A DNA stretch of 39,679 nt from Planctomycetota bacterium (GCA_963204995.1 CAUJKL010000261.1:1-39679); one strand, 5' to 3'. Counted from the stretch's first letter, positions 1 through 11,767 are shown. A program made the numbers and translations. The notes: a model not told the origin generated them from the letters alone.

Positions 1-2
1 GT

Positions 3-797
3 CCGGCGAACATCGACCAATTCCACGCTAACTATGTCCATTACGACTGGCACTGGTTCTGGAAGACCGGCAATGGTGACATGAACAACCAAGGAACGCA
101 TCAATTGGACGTCGCACGCTGGGCGCTCGATACCGACCAGACACATCCGACTCGCGTGATGGCGTTGGGCGGTCGGTTCCAATGGGACGACCAAGGCGAG
201 ACGCCGAACACGATGTTCGCGATTGCCGAGTATCCGAACGGCCAGTACGTGTACTTCAATGTTCGCAATGTGAACTACAAGGGTTACCAACATCAAGTCG
301 AGAACGAGTACTACTTCGAAGACGGTGGCAAGATCATTCGCGATACATATTACGCCAAGGGCGCAAGTGACGGCGAAAAGGTCTCGGTCGAACCCGGCCA
401 GGTAACGCCGGGCGGCAACTGGGGGGCCTTTATCGCAGCCTGCCGTGCAGGTGATCCGTCAATGGCGAATGGCAACGCACTCGTGGCACACTACGGTTGT
501 GTGTTAGGGCATCTGATGAACAACTCGTATCGGCTCGGTACGCAAGTGCCGTTCAATGCCAAGGCGGGCGGCTTCGCCGATAACACCGATGCTTCCGAGC
601 ACTTCCACCGCTTGCACGACGTCATGAGCAAGGGAGTCGGTATCCCGGAAGATGGCTCGTCGTACACGGTCGGCCCGTGGCTTACGTACGATGCGAAAGC
701 GGAAAGACACATTGGTGAACACGCCGAACAAGCGAATGCGTTGCTCAAGGACACGAACCGCAAGGGCTTCGAAGTGCCGACAGCGGCGGACGTTTAA
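3..797 (+). CDS. Gfo/Idh/MocA-family oxidoreductase, C-terminal part (5' truncated by window edge)
   Basis: The reading frame is open from the first bases to a TAA at 795-797, so only the C-terminal ~264 residues are present. The substrate-side motif reads WHWFWKTGNGDMNNQGTHQL, followed by DVARW. This matches the Gfo/Idh/MocA pattern of aromatic residues and a conserved His-X3-Asp after the Rossmann domain, where the His belongs to the active site. The tail, with 'LTYDAKAE' and 'ANALL', resembles the end of planctomycete members of the family. The NAD(P)-binding Rossmann half lies outside the window, so a Tat signal, common in planctomycete homologues, cannot be checked. Such enzymes oxidise or reduce sugars or related polyols, but the substrate cannot be told from this fragment. 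The gene is convergent with the sigma factor and followed by a hairpin. Confidence 0.85.
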   Translation, partial: PANIDQFHANYVHYDWHWFWKTGNGDMNNQGTHQLDVARWALDTDQTHPTRVMALGGRFQWDDQGETPNTMFAIAEYPNGQYVYFNVRNVNYKGYQHQVENEYYFEDGGKIIRDTYYAKGASDGEKVSVEPGQVTPGGNWGAFIAACRAGDPSMANGNALVAHYGCVLGHLMNNSYRLGTQVPFNAKAGGFADNTDASEHFHRLHDVMSKGVGIPEDGSSYTVGPWLTYDAKAERHIGEHAEQANALLKDTNRKGFEVPTAADV

Positions 798-817
798 GGC
801 AAGTGCGGCGTCAGTTT

Positions 818-846
818 ACGCCATTCGGGCTTGTCCTGAATGGCGT
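818..846. terminator. Hairpin between convergent genes, probable terminator
   Basis: Arms 818-829 and 835-846 can form a 12-bp stem with one G-T wobble and a 5-nt loop; the outer nine base pairs (ACGCCATTC / GAATGGCGT) are perfect. It lies between the convergent oxidoreductase and sigma-factor genes, where a shared terminator is expected. There is no clear U-tract on either strand, so intrinsic termination is inferred only from position and stem strength. Confidence 0.5.
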
Positions 847-879
847 GATCTCACCCACGAGATGAGTCTTCGACTCGCA

Positions 880-2250
880 TTAATGGAGAAAGGCGGCGAG
901 TTGCGTCAGCCTGCGCGGCATACGAAGTTTGTTCATGGCCTTGTGTTCGATTTGGCGTACTCGCTCGCGGGTAATGCCTAATTTCTCGCCGCACTCCTGC
1001 AACGATTGCGTCACACATCCATCCAACCCGAATCGCCAGCGAATAACTTGACGCTCGCGGACATCAAGGATTCGAAGGTGTTGTTGCAATTTGGCAGCAA
1101 GCAGACCTTTGTCCAATGCTTCGTCAAGCGATTCGTGCGGTTCGGCCGGGAGTAAGTCGCCAAATTCAGTCTTGCCGTCCGTATGCATCGAATTACTCAA
1201 ACTTAGCGGCGCACCATCGGCTGCGAGCAAGCCGGCGACGTCGGCCTCCGGTAACCCCAGACGCTCGGCAATTTGTGCGAAACCGGGCTCGCGGTTCTCT
1301 CGCTGGCGAAGCTCTTCACAGGTATCGTAGATCGCGTTTAGTGTCGTACGCGTGTTGGGCGGAAGTCGAATCGTTCTCGACTTCTCCGATAGAGCGACAC
1401 TGATTGCTTGTCGAATCCACCAAGTTGCGTAGGTGCTAAACTTGAAGCCACGTTGGCAGTCGAATTTCTCCGCCGCTCGCATCAGGCCGCAGTTGCCTTC
1501 TTGAATCAAGTCTTCGAAGCCGAGGCCGCGATGGCGAAAGCGTTTGGCGATGGATACGACGAGCCGCGTATTTCCGGCCGTCAATCGCTGCTTCGCCTGG
1601 TGGTAGCCCTGATGTGCAGCGGCCAACCGGGCCAGGAGTTTCTGTGCCGTGCGATCCCCTGAGGCGATGGCTGTTGCGGTGGAAGATTCACCAAGCGGGC
1701 GATGAATCAACGCGGCGTATTGACTCTCGAACCAGTGGAACCGCAGCCCCGTGTCTTTGACTAATGTTGCGGCACTGCGATATCGGCGGCATAGTCTCCG
1801 CCAAGCAGTACGCCGCTCCGATGGGTCGTGATTAGGATCGTTCGCAGTTGCGAAGTCTTGTTGATTCAACTCAAGCATCTCACGCAAGGAATTGATATGC
1901 AGAGGTAGATTTCGCTTGAGTTGCTCCCGCGACCGGCCGTCGAACTCGGAGATCTCAAGCCATTCCTGCAACGGCAATTCTCCGTTGTCGACGCGTTGCA
2001 GTAACAGCATCGCCTCCCTGAGAACGCCACTCCAACAGAGCAGACCTTGGCAAAAACGTTCCCGGCATCGGGTAATGCGACGAGCTAGCGTCAACTCACA
2101 TTGCGGGGTCAAAAGGGCCGTTTGGCCCATTTGCCGTAGATAGAGTCCAAGCATATCGTCGGTGCCGTCGCGCGGGTCGCGTGTTGGTGCAGAATCGATC
2201 ACGCTGTTCAATTCTGCTGTTTCAGTGTCGTTCATTCTTGCAATCATCAT
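880..2250 (-). CDS. RNA polymerase sigma factor, sigma-70 family (RpoD/RpoS-like)
   Basis: This 456-aa protein is a sigma-70 factor of the group 1/2 type. Region 1.2 is at residues ~31-62 ([20 protein letters not shown]). A ~150-residue non-conserved spacer follows. Region 2 is at ~226-297, with [20 protein letters not shown] and the -10-binding segment [15 protein letters not shown]. Region 3 is at ~303-360, and region 4 at ~390-446 has the helix-turn-helix [20 protein letters not shown]. The start was placed at 2250, or 2247 for the adjacent second ATG, because GGAGG lies 4 or 7 nt upstream. The frame stays open another 93 codons to 2529, but that extension overlaps the 3' end of the DUF4129 gene and is basic and low in complexity. 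The lack of an acidic region 1.1 suggests an alternative, RpoS/SigA-paralogue type factor. Its regulon cannot be read from here. Confidence 0.93.
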   Translation of the reverse strand: MMIARMNDTETAELNSVIDSAPTRDPRDGTDDMLGLYLRQMGQTALLTPQCELTLARRITRCRERFCQGLLCWSGVLREAMLLLQRVDNGELPLQEWLEISEFDGRSREQLKRNLPLHINSLREMLELNQQDFATANDPNHDPSERRTAWRRLCRRYRSAATLVKDTGLRFHWFESQYAALIHRPLGESSTATAIASGDRTAQKLLARLAAAHQGYHQAKQRLTAGNTRLVVSIAKRFRHRGLGFEDLIQEGNCGLMRAAEKFDCQRGFKFSTYATWWIRQAISVALSEKSRTIRLPPNTRTTLNAIYDTCEELRQRENREPGFAQIAERLGLPEADVAGLLAADGAPLSLSNSMHTDGKTEFGDLLPAEPHESLDEALDKGLLAAKLQQHLRILDVRERQVIRWRFGLDGCVTQSLQECGEKLGITRERVRQIEHKAMNKLRMPRRLTQLAAFLH

Positions 2251-2321
2251 GGCACCTCCCGTCGCCGGAGGCACTTTCAATGCAAGCAGTGCGCCATTCG
2301 TTGTCGCCAATGACTGGAATG

Positions 2322-5799
<3,478 letters not shown>

Positions 5800-5835
5800 A
5801 AGTAGGCGTTTTCCACCAAGTTGTCGTAGTGAGCA

Positions 5836-6162
5836 TTAATATACTTCAGTAGGTCCACGGTTCGTTCGCGGCGTGTCCAGAGCAGCGTCGATCTTTCGGG
5901 GATCTTGGCGAGAGTCCAATACGGCGTAAATCTCAATCCAGTCGTCGTTCACGTCATAGTATATTGCGAACGGGAAACGCTTCGACAATGCACGAAAGAA
6001 ACCTCGGTATTTTTCGTGAACACCAGCATAGAGTTTTAGCGATTCGATGTCCGATGCCAAGCAATCGTTGAAATAGGTGCCCAGCCCAGTGTTCTGCGAC
6101 TCATAGAAGTCCGCACCAAGTTCCAAATCACGCTCGGCCTCAGGAAGCAGCCGAAGTCTCAT
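5836..6162 (-). CDS. ParE/RelE-superfamily toxin
   Basis: At 108 aa this is the usual size of a RelE/ParE toxin. The N-terminus 'LRLLPEAERDLELGADFYES' carries the family's helix-forming start with conserved Ala-Xaa-Xaa-Asp-Leu. The C-terminal half has the beta-strand pattern 'FPFAIYYDV..DWIEIYAVLDSRQDP', matching the 'yr/ifyeid.d.i.I.avlh..rdp' core of ParE proteins. ParE toxins poison DNA gyrase, whereas RelE relatives cleave mRNA on the ribosome. This sequence looks more ParE-like, but the target is inferred. Its ATG overlaps the antitoxin stop by 4 bp (ATGA), the usual antitoxin-first order with translational coupling. Confidence 0.85.
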   Translation of the reverse strand: MRLRLLPEAERDLELGADFYESQNTGLGTYFNDCLASDIESLKLYAGVHEKYRGFFRALSKRFPFAIYYDVNDDWIEIYAVLDSRQDPRKIDAALDTPRTNRGPTEVY

Positions 6163-6380
6163 TGGAGACGTTCCCGAAGGCGTTGTTTCGCATCATTCCA
6201 CTCAACAAACGCAGTTCTTCCCTCGCGGACAGCGGCACGCCGATCGTCAAGAATGTCGCCATGCCAATCTGGCGACACGACATCTGCTGGACGTCGACAC
6301 AAATCGTCCCAAAGGCGTTCCATCAGTACGATTTTGTCGGCGACTGAGAGCGATTCAATGGCGATTGTTGTTGTGTTCAT
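6159..6380 (-). CDS. Addiction-module antitoxin (Unstab_antitox family)
   Basis: The 73-aa product has the features of the short Unstab_antitox (PF09720) antitoxins that pair with RelE/ParE toxins. 'LSVADKIVLMERLWDDL' is the typical leucine/tryptophan N-terminal segment, and 'PADVVSPDWHGDILDDRRAAV' with the Trp-His and Asp-Asp-Arg residues is the family's central motif. The downstream toxin begins inside its stop codon. Antitoxins of this type bind and neutralise the toxin and usually autorepress the operon. No obvious operator palindrome was identified just upstream. The gene starts 24 bp after a 49-aa membrane peptide on the same strand. Confidence 0.87.
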   Translation of the reverse strand: MNTTTIAIESLSVADKIVLMERLWDDLCRRPADVVSPDWHGDILDDRRAAVREGRTAFVEWNDAKQRLRERLQ

Positions 6381-6404
6381 GGACGCAATTGTACCCCAGC
6401 GATT

Positions 6405-6554
6405 TCAGACAATCAAATGCGTTACCGCAAACTCGATACTAACCGCGTGGTTAGGCGACGAGACTGAAGCCAGCAACAAGGCCACGAAAATACAAACGAG
6501 TCCTACTAAGCCTGCTGCGAAATTCAATATGAGTTTTACTGAAGATGATTGCAT
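6405..6554 (-). CDS. Small single-pass membrane protein (49 aa), unknown function
   Basis: The frame runs ATG (6552-6554) to TGA (6405-6407) and encodes 49 residues. GAGG at 6562-6565 lies 6 nt before the ATG, a good Shine-Dalgarno. After a short polar N-terminus (MQSSSVK), residues ~8-31 form one strongly hydrophobic helix (LILNFAAGLVGLVCIFVALL, then LASV). A short soluble tail follows. It lies on the same strand between the 503-aa protein gene and the antitoxin, with gaps of 55 and 24 bp. It could be an independent small membrane protein, an accessory of either neighbour, or a membrane-acting toxin-like peptide. No family is recognised; the call rests on the start signal, the membrane helix and gene spacing. 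Confidence 0.6.
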   Translation of the reverse strand: MQSSSVKLILNFAAGLVGLVCIFVALLLASVSSPNHAVSIEFAVTHLIV

Positions 6555-6609
6555 CTCTTTCCTCACTTAACCACCCCTGTCGGTCATGCTTCGCACTACA
6601 GAAGTCCTT

Positions 6610-8121
6610 CTAGTCTTCACCGTCCGTGTTGCGGGACATGATCGGCACCGTAAAGGCAATGTCGTTGTCGTCACCACCCTCGTCGGTTCGATTTTTGCCA
6701 ACGCTATAAAGTCGACACTCGGTCGAGTCGCGGACATAACGAAGCGGTCCTTGGCCAAACGGATCTTCGGGGATCGATGCTAGAAAGGTTGGAACGAGTT
6801 CTTGCAGGATCTCTGGATCGCGGCCGTGTCTGAGACGATGCCGTTGAATCGCAACTGCGACTCGGGCGAGACTGTGTAGCGAGACGGCACGGGCGTGAAC
6901 GTCAAAAAGTAGACTGAGCGGGTTTGCCAATGGATGCGCGAGAAAGACTCGATCCGCCGATGCGGCGCCGTGAACGGAATCGAAGTCGGGCGCTTGCTCG
7001 TAGGATTCACGGGCAAGTACTGCCCACTGTTGCTCCGCCCGCTCGACCTCCGCAAAGCGTTCGGGCCAAGGCAGCTTGGTCGCATCGCAGAGGATACGTG
7101 TGTGTCGTAAAAAGAACCATTTGTCGCGCTCCTTGACAAGTGGAACAAAGAGTGCAAATGAGCGAGCTTGTTGTGGTGAGATCCTTCGGGCGTCCTCCAC
7201 AACTTCGGAAGTCAGCGTCTCCAAATACTGATAAGGATGTTCTAGTGCGTGGAGGCCGACGACACGCTGACCCAGCAAGGCCGCCCGCAAGCCGTGCTCC
7301 GGGCGGAGTCGAACGAGGGCTTCGTCAAGTCGGCTCAGGTCTTCCTCGGAGAAGTTCGCGTACGGAAGCAATGTTTCCAATGTTTGGCACGCACGGTAAT
7401 AGTTCGACGCACAAACGAACTGTGCGACCTCATTCGGAAATGTGTCTAGACATTTTGCCACGGCAAGATTTGCAACCATCGAATCGACGACTCCGCCAGG
7501 ATCGCGGCGATGTGCTCGAACATGTGCTTCCAATCCTAAGACTGCCGGTGCCTTCATCAAGTAGTGTACCTCGGGCATCAACATCAGCAGCCCATCTTCA
7601 AATCTCGTCGGAAACCGCGCAACATCGCCGCTTCTCGCAGCGCTGTGTATTAAATCAAGTTGCTGTTGATATCTGCCAAGAAATTGTTCCGCCTTCAGCA
7701 ACTCAGGCCACTGATCTCCGGGTGGCGGAATGACCGCTTGCATAGATGTATCCACGAGTGGAACGCCGGCGCGGTCCTTGTCATAAGCGTCGCCGTAAAA
7801 GGCGCCAGCGGCCGCTGCCCACAGCTTGGTGGTGTCAACGGCTCCGTCCGTAATCGCATAATAATCTTCAAGCTCATCGACGGTTACTGGTTCTCCGAGT
7901 CCACGCAATCGAGAGGCTTCAGCTTCCGTGTTCGCCAATGCCGCTGCTTCAGCTTGAATTGTCCCTCGCGAAAAGTTCCAGGCATTCTGCAAGTAAGACC
8001 AAACGAAAAGCGGGAAGAAACCTGCGAATACCACTACAACAACGCAAAATAACGCAGTGAGTTTCCGGTCATGAAGACAGATCCGTAACGCGGCCTTCGG
8101 GTGAAAGCAGTTGTAGTTCAT
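6610..8121 (-). CDS. Membrane-anchored planctomycete protein with pseudopilin-like C-terminus, unknown function
   Basis: The 503-aa protein has one N-terminal transmembrane segment (LTALFCVVVVVFAGFFPLFV, ~21-40), which puts most of the chain outside the cytoplasm. The middle is largely alpha-helical and has no motif I can assign. The C-terminal part has the planctomycete pattern of a proline-rich turn and Asp-Pro-Phe-Gly (IPEDPFGQGPLRY) followed by LYSVGKNRTDEGGDDNDIAF. This resembles the C-terminal calcium-site region of type II secretion GspG-like pseudopilins ('SyG.Dg..GG.g.dadi'). The long helical middle and absence of a prepilin peptidase site argue against a true pseudopilin. The start at 8121 has no strong ribosome-binding site. 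Confidence 0.75.
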   Translation of the reverse strand: MNYNCFHPKAALRICLHDRKLTALFCVVVVVFAGFFPLFVWSYLQNAWNFSRGTIQAEAAALANTEAEASRLRGLGEPVTVDELEDYYAITDGAVDTTKLWAAAAGAFYGDAYDKDRAGVPLVDTSMQAVIPPPGDQWPELLKAEQFLGRYQQQLDLIHSAARSGDVARFPTRFEDGLLMLMPEVHYLMKAPAVLGLEAHVRAHRRDPGGVVDSMVANLAVAKCLDTFPNEVAQFVCASNYYRACQTLETLLPYANFSEEDLSRLDEALVRLRPEHGLRAALLGQRVVGLHALEHPYQYLETLTSEVVEDARRISPQQARSFALFVPLVKERDKWFFLRHTRILCDATKLPWPERFAEVERAEQQWAVLARESYEQAPDFDSVHGAASADRVFLAHPLANPLSLLFDVHARAVSLHSLARVAVAIQRHRLRHGRDPEILQELVPTFLASIPEDPFGQGPLRYVRDSTECRLYSVGKNRTDEGGDDNDIAFTVPIMSRNTDGED

Positions 8122-8210
8122 AGTGGTGACTTAACGGCGTTGACGGTTCTATGCGAGTTGACGACATCAGTTATGGCTGGGTCTGATGTTACTGCGCGGA
8201 GGCTTTTTAA

Positions 8211-8269
8211 GTGGAGTGACCTTCCAGCTTGCGTTTCGTAGCAGATGGCAAGCTGGAAGCTTACCCCAC
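8211..8269. repeat. Long imperfect hairpin (REP-like element)
   Basis: Arms 8211-8232 and 8248-8269 match over 22 bp with three mismatches, including a perfect 12-bp core CTTCCAGCTTGC / GCAAGCTGGAAG, around a 15-nt loop. It lies in the 227-bp gap between the diguanylate cyclase and the 503-aa protein gene. The stem could act as a terminator or mRNA-stabilising hairpin for the minus-strand cyclase transcript. The sequence type resembles dispersed planctomycete intergenic repeats, which is an inference. Confidence 0.7.
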
Positions 8270-8272
8270 TTT

Positions 8273-8285
8273 GCGGCGAAGCCGC
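8273..8285 (-). terminator. Short GC hairpin downstream of diguanylate cyclase gene
   Basis: GCGGC and GCCGC (8273-8277 and 8281-8285) form a 5-bp stem with a GAA loop. Just beyond it on the minus strand lies CAAAG and then the larger REP-like hairpin. It sits about 65 bp after the cyclase stop. It may contribute to 3'-end formation, but there is no U-run. Confidence 0.3.
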
Positions 8286-8348
8286 CGTAAGACAACTCGG
8301 AAGCTACTCAAACGTAGCACACAGACGCGTGGCAACTCCGTGTAACTC

Positions 8349-10343
8349 TCACGACGCAGCGACTTCAAGATTCCGAGCGACGGCGTAGCCTTGTCCGCCG
8401 CGTTTGGCCTCGTACATGGCTTCGTCGGCTACTCGCACGAGATCGTCGCTGTTCCGCGCATGCTCAGGGTAGATCGCGATGCCGATGCTGGTGCCGGTTT
8501 CGATCGCATGGCCCTCCAACTCCGTCAGGCTGGCGATGGAGTCGACCAACTTCAAAGCCAATCGCTCGGCGTTGTCACGTTCCGTCGGTGGAGCGACAAC
8601 CACGGCGAATTCGTCACCACCCAAACGTGCCACAAAGTCTCCCTTGCGGATCGAGCCTTCAAATCGCTTGGCGACTTCAATCAGTAGTGCATCGCCAATG
8701 TGATGCCCGAGTGTGTCGTTGACCCGCTTGAACTTATTGAGATCCATCATAAAGACGGCGAACGAACCACCCGTCTCGGCCGCGAAACGCCGAGTCGCAT
8801 CCAAGTGCCGCTCGAAGGCAGCACGATTGGGCAAGCCGGTCATCCCATCGTGCGTGGCCTGTCGTTTGAATTCGTCTTCGCGAGCCTTCATTTCCGTGAT
8901 GTCGCGGATCGAGGCATAGCCGACCCAACCGGTCTCGGATGGCATCGCGTTGAAAGCCAGATCGACATGCCTGCCTTCTCCCATTTTGCCATTAACCGTC
9001 GCCTCCAACCTTCCTGGCTGGTGGCCCGATGCGGAACGCAGTAAGGCGTCTGCCGAGTCCGGCAAGACGGTTGCCAGCGGCTTGCCAAGCACATCATGGG
9101 CTTTGACGCCGAAGAGCTTTTCGGCAGCTTCATTGACGGTCAAGATCCGCCCCTCGGGCGAGAAGGTGATGATCGCGTCGACGCCAGAATGGAACAATTT
9201 TGCAAGTCCATAGTCGACTTTGTCCACCAAGCTCTTGGCGGCCTGTCGGATCGTTTGGAAGTCGGGGTGCGTGGCGATCAGTGTTCCAAAATACGTTAAC
9301 ATGATCGCCGTGATCGGGAGCGCCAAAGGTAGACTCAGATTTGTGCGGCGTTGCAATTCGAGGCTGAAGCCAAACAAGAGAGCAATCGACAGCATGGTTA
9401 AGGCGCCACCTGAACAGATCCCGAATCTTGGCAAGCACATTCCGAGTATGACGACACACGTCAGGGAGCAGGCCAACAACATCCAGAATCGTGCCTGTAT
9501 TGGCTCCAGATCAAGGATCAACGTCTCCGCGGCCAACGCCATAAAAGTTGCCCGCTCGACTTGGCCGTAGCGAGGTACAAGTACCGGCTGTGCGACGCGT
9601 TCCGCAACGAGTCCGACAACAACCGTTTTATCCTTGAATACATCAGCCGCCGCTCCGTTGCGTTCGATATCCGCGAAGCTGATGACCGGAATCGACTCGA
9701 CATCAATGCGGTAGTCGATGTTAACAACTCCAGGTTTGGCATCTCGGCCTGCGGCCAACCAAGCAGCCACCGTAGGTTGGTTCGCTACCTCACCAAACGA
9801 ATCGCGGCCGATGGAGCGCACGCGGCTGTCCTGATCGAAGGGCATATCAGCCGACACGATCGACGTGTGCTTCGCGAACTGCGAGTAGGGGGTGACTTCG
9901 AGCGGACGAACGAGGCCTTGCGCATCTGGTTTGCCCTTGAGTGTGACGATCGGCAGGGCGATTCGATCGGGTCCCAGACGTCGCAAGGCTTCCTCTAAGG
10001 CCGCATCACGGTCGTCTTGCGAAGCGGTTGCGAAGGAACTGTCGAAATAGATCCGTGTCGCGCCGGCTGCGTCGAGTTGGTTCAGTACGCGAGCACATTG
10101 CTCGCGAGGGATGGGCCATCCTCCGTAAGCGGCCAGCGTCTCTTGATCGATCCCAACAATGACGGTTTGGCCGGAGGCGGGTCGCGACGCTAACGATGCT
10201 CGCAGGTCATCGGTTTTCAATTCTGCGACTGAGAGCAGTCCCGCGAACCAGCCAACGACGGTAAACGAAAGGGCGCAAAGACTAGCCAGTACGCCGGGGT
10301 TCCAGCGTCGATTCAGCAAGCACAGAAAGTTTTGAAACGGCAT
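8349..10343 (-). CDS. CHASE2-PAS-GGDEF diguanylate cyclase
   Basis: This 664-aa protein makes the second messenger cyclic di-GMP from two GTP. An N-terminal membrane helix (~18-38) is followed by a periplasmic CHASE2 sensor (~45-275; 'VIVGIDQETLAAYGGWPIPR' is its typical start). Three closely spaced helices span ~285-360. A PAS domain covers ~390-500 (FHSGVDAIITFSPEGRILTV). The GGDEF domain covers ~505-655, with an intact LGGDEF active site (~572-577) and an allosteric RxxD I-site (RKGD) five residues upstream, so feedback inhibition by c-di-GMP is expected. 'DGMTGLPNRAAFERHL' marks the domain start. No EAL or HD-GYP domain follows. It lies 58 bp downstream of a Flp-type pilin on the same strand, suggesting joint control of surface attachment. 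Confidence 0.93.
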   Translation of the reverse strand: MPFQNFLCLLNRRWNPGVLASLCALSFTVVGWFAGLLSVAELKTDDLRASLASRPASGQTVIVGIDQETLAAYGGWPIPREQCARVLNQLDAAGATRIYFDSSFATASQDDRDAALEEALRRLGPDRIALPIVTLKGKPDAQGLVRPLEVTPYSQFAKHTSIVSADMPFDQDSRVRSIGRDSFGEVANQPTVAAWLAAGRDAKPGVVNIDYRIDVESIPVISFADIERNGAAADVFKDKTVVVGLVAERVAQPVLVPRYGQVERATFMALAAETLILDLEPIQARFWMLLACSLTCVVILGMCLPRFGICSGGALTMLSIALLFGFSLELQRRTNLSLPLALPITAIMLTYFGTLIATHPDFQTIRQAAKSLVDKVDYGLAKLFHSGVDAIITFSPEGRILTVNEAAEKLFGVKAHDVLGKPLATVLPDSADALLRSASGHQPGRLEATVNGKMGEGRHVDLAFNAMPSETGWVGYASIRDITEMKAREDEFKRQATHDGMTGLPNRAAFERHLDATRRFAAETGGSFAVFMMDLNKFKRVNDTLGHHIGDALLIEVAKRFEGSIRKGDFVARLGGDEFAVVVAPPTERDNAERLALKLVDSIASLTELEGHAIETGTSIGIAIYPEHARNSDDLVRVADEAMYEAKRGGQGYAVARNLEVAAS

Positions 10344-10401
10344 CGGCGTTCTCGGTACGTAAGATGGTTCGTCAATGGTGAATCGAACGACCTGGATCCC
10401 A

Positions 10402-10608
10402 CTACGAACCAGATGATTTCGTTGGATGTGGAATTGGTGAGTGAGGGGCTATCGACGAGGAAACATTGGTCAAGGCCGTGTTTAAGGCTTGCCCGACCGC
10501 TTGTACCGCACCCATGCAGACGACCAGAATCAGCGCCATGACGACGGCGTATTCCACGGAGGTGGTGCCGCTTTTGCACTTCAGGAATCGTTTGATGATT
10601 CGTAGCAT
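10402..10608 (-). CDS. Flp/Fap-type pilin component
   Basis: From ATG 10608 the product is 68 aa, a typical length for a Flp pilin. 'MLRIIKRFLKCKSGTTSVEYAVVM' (broken here as RIIKRFLKCKSG then TTSVEYAVVM) is the family hallmark: a basic leader, a Gly before the mature TTSVEYA sequence with its Glu at +5, then a hydrophobic helix (ALILVVCMGAVQAVGQAL). Prepilin peptidase should cut after the Gly. The frame is open upstream to 10764, but that part looks non-coding and would bury the leader. No clear Shine-Dalgarno precedes 10608. No Tad secretion genes (tadA, tadB, tadC, cpaB, rcpA) are in the window, so assembly would rely on a machine elsewhere. Confidence 0.85.
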   Translation of the reverse strand: MLRIIKRFLKCKSGTTSVEYAVVMALILVVCMGAVQAVGQALNTALTNVSSSIAPHSPIPHPTKSSGS

Positions 10609-10999
10609 GGGCAGTGACTCAACTGTCGGAAGTGCTGGGCCGATGACGGCGCAGGCATCAAGCTCAACGGCGAGAGGACAATGGCAAGAGATAGCCTTCG
10701 CAGAAAGGTACGCACCGTTTGTGCGCGCCTCAACTGTGGCGATCAATGCCCGGCAATACCCCATTACCCGCCTTCCACAGCAAACCTAGGTCATACGTGT
10801 TGAAAGTCAAATCGTGGGAGGCTGGGGTGGCGGCAGGAAGTCAACCTGGCTTGACGTGCGGTTCTGGCATTTGCGTTGGGACTGTTGACCGCGATAGGGG
10901 CTCGGCTTAGAGTAGTGCTTTGCTCCTAACCAGAAGCTGCCAAGTAAGTTCCGGCATTCCAGTCGAACCTCGAAATGCAATCTCGCCGTCTAATTCGTG
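10609..10999. other. Divergent intergenic region between pilin and hisF
   Basis: This 391-bp stretch separates the minus-strand pilin from plus-strand hisF. It contains a plausible hisF promoter at 10885-10913. Otherwise there is an open but non-conserved extension of the pilin frame up to 10764. No RNA gene, repeat or further coding sequence was recognised. Confidence 0.6.
10885..10913 (+). promoter_or_regulatory. Candidate sigma-70 promoter for hisF
   Basis: TTGACC (10885-10890, 5/6 to the -35 consensus) and TAGAGT (10908-10913, 4/6 to the -10 consensus) are separated by exactly 17 bp. Transcription would start near 10920, leaving an ~80-nt leader before the hisF ATG at 11000. This was found by eye only. 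Confidence 0.45.
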
Positions 11000-11767
11000 A
11001 TGCTCGCTAAACGTGTAATTCCCTGTTTGGACGTCAAACAAGGTCGTGTCGTCAAAGGCACGAACTTTGTGAATCTGCGTGACGCGGGCGATCCGGTGCA
11101 AGTTGCATCACGCTACGAGCAAGAGGGAGCCGACGAACTGGTTTTCCTCGATATCACGGCCAGCCACGAGCAACGCGATATCATGATCGATGTCGTCCGT
11201 CGGACTGCCGAGCAAGTGTTCATGCCGCTGACCGTTGGTGGGGGGATTCGGACGATCGAAGATATTCGTGCGCTCCTCAGAGCCGGATGCGATAAGGTGT
11301 CGATCAATTCGGCCGCCTGTCATCGCCCCGAGTTCGTTCGCGAAGCCGCACTTCGCTTCGGCAGTCAGTGCATCGTGGTCAATATCGACCCGAAACGTGT
11401 CGACTATAATGGTCACGAAGTTTGGGAAGTGCATGTTAACGGCGGCCGCAAACCGACGGGATTGGAAGCTGTGGCGTGGGCTTGCCGCGTGGAAGAGTTG
11501 GGAGCTGGTGAGATCGTCTTGACGAGCATGGATTGCGATGGGACGAAGGATGGTTACGATTTAGAGATCACCGCCGCCGTCAGTGCTGCGGTTTCGATTC
11601 CTGTGGTCGCCAGTGGTGGCGCGGGCCATCCGAAGCATTTGGCGGACGCGATCACGATTGGTAAAGCAGATGCGGCTCTTGCAGCCAGCATCTTCCATTT
11701 CGGAGAATACACGATTCGTGAGACGAAAGAGGCGATGGCCCGACGGGGCATCGCCGTTCGACTTTAG
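11000..11767 (+). CDS. hisF: Imidazole glycerol phosphate synthase cyclase subunit HisF
   Basis: The 255-aa protein is a (beta/alpha)8 barrel that, with the glutaminase HisH, turns PRFAR plus ammonia into imidazole glycerol phosphate and AICAR in histidine synthesis. The start [19 protein letters not shown] is characteristic. Both catalytic aspartates are present (D11 in 'CLDV', D130 in 'NIDPK'). Phosphate-binding loops 'VGGGIRT' and 'ASGGAG' are also present. ATG at 11000 was chosen over GTG at 10997 because the family begins Met-Leu-Ala-Lys-Arg. hisH and other his genes are not in the window, so it is an orphan locus. The next gene starts 48 bp downstream and could share the transcript. Confidence 0.97.
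   Translation: MLAKRVIPCLDVKQGRVVKGTNFVNLRDAGDPVQVASRYEQEGADELVFLDITASHEQRDIMIDVVRRTAEQVFMPLTVGGGIRTIEDIRALLRAGCDKVSINSAACHRPEFVREAALRFGSQCIVVNIDPKRVDYNGHEVWEVHVNGGRKPTGLEAVAWACRVEELGAGEIVLTSMDCDGTKDGYDLEITAAVSAAVSIPVVASGGAGHPKHLADAITIGKADAALAASIFHFGEYTIRETKEAMARRGIAVRL

Noticed and set aside
6253-6570. 105-aa plus-strand frame across the toxin-antitoxin region
   Set aside because: It is antisense to the antitoxin and the small membrane peptide and has no start signal or recognisable motif.
10609-10764. Upstream extension of the pilin frame
   Set aside because: It would place ~52 residues before the type IV prepilin leader, which must be N-terminal.
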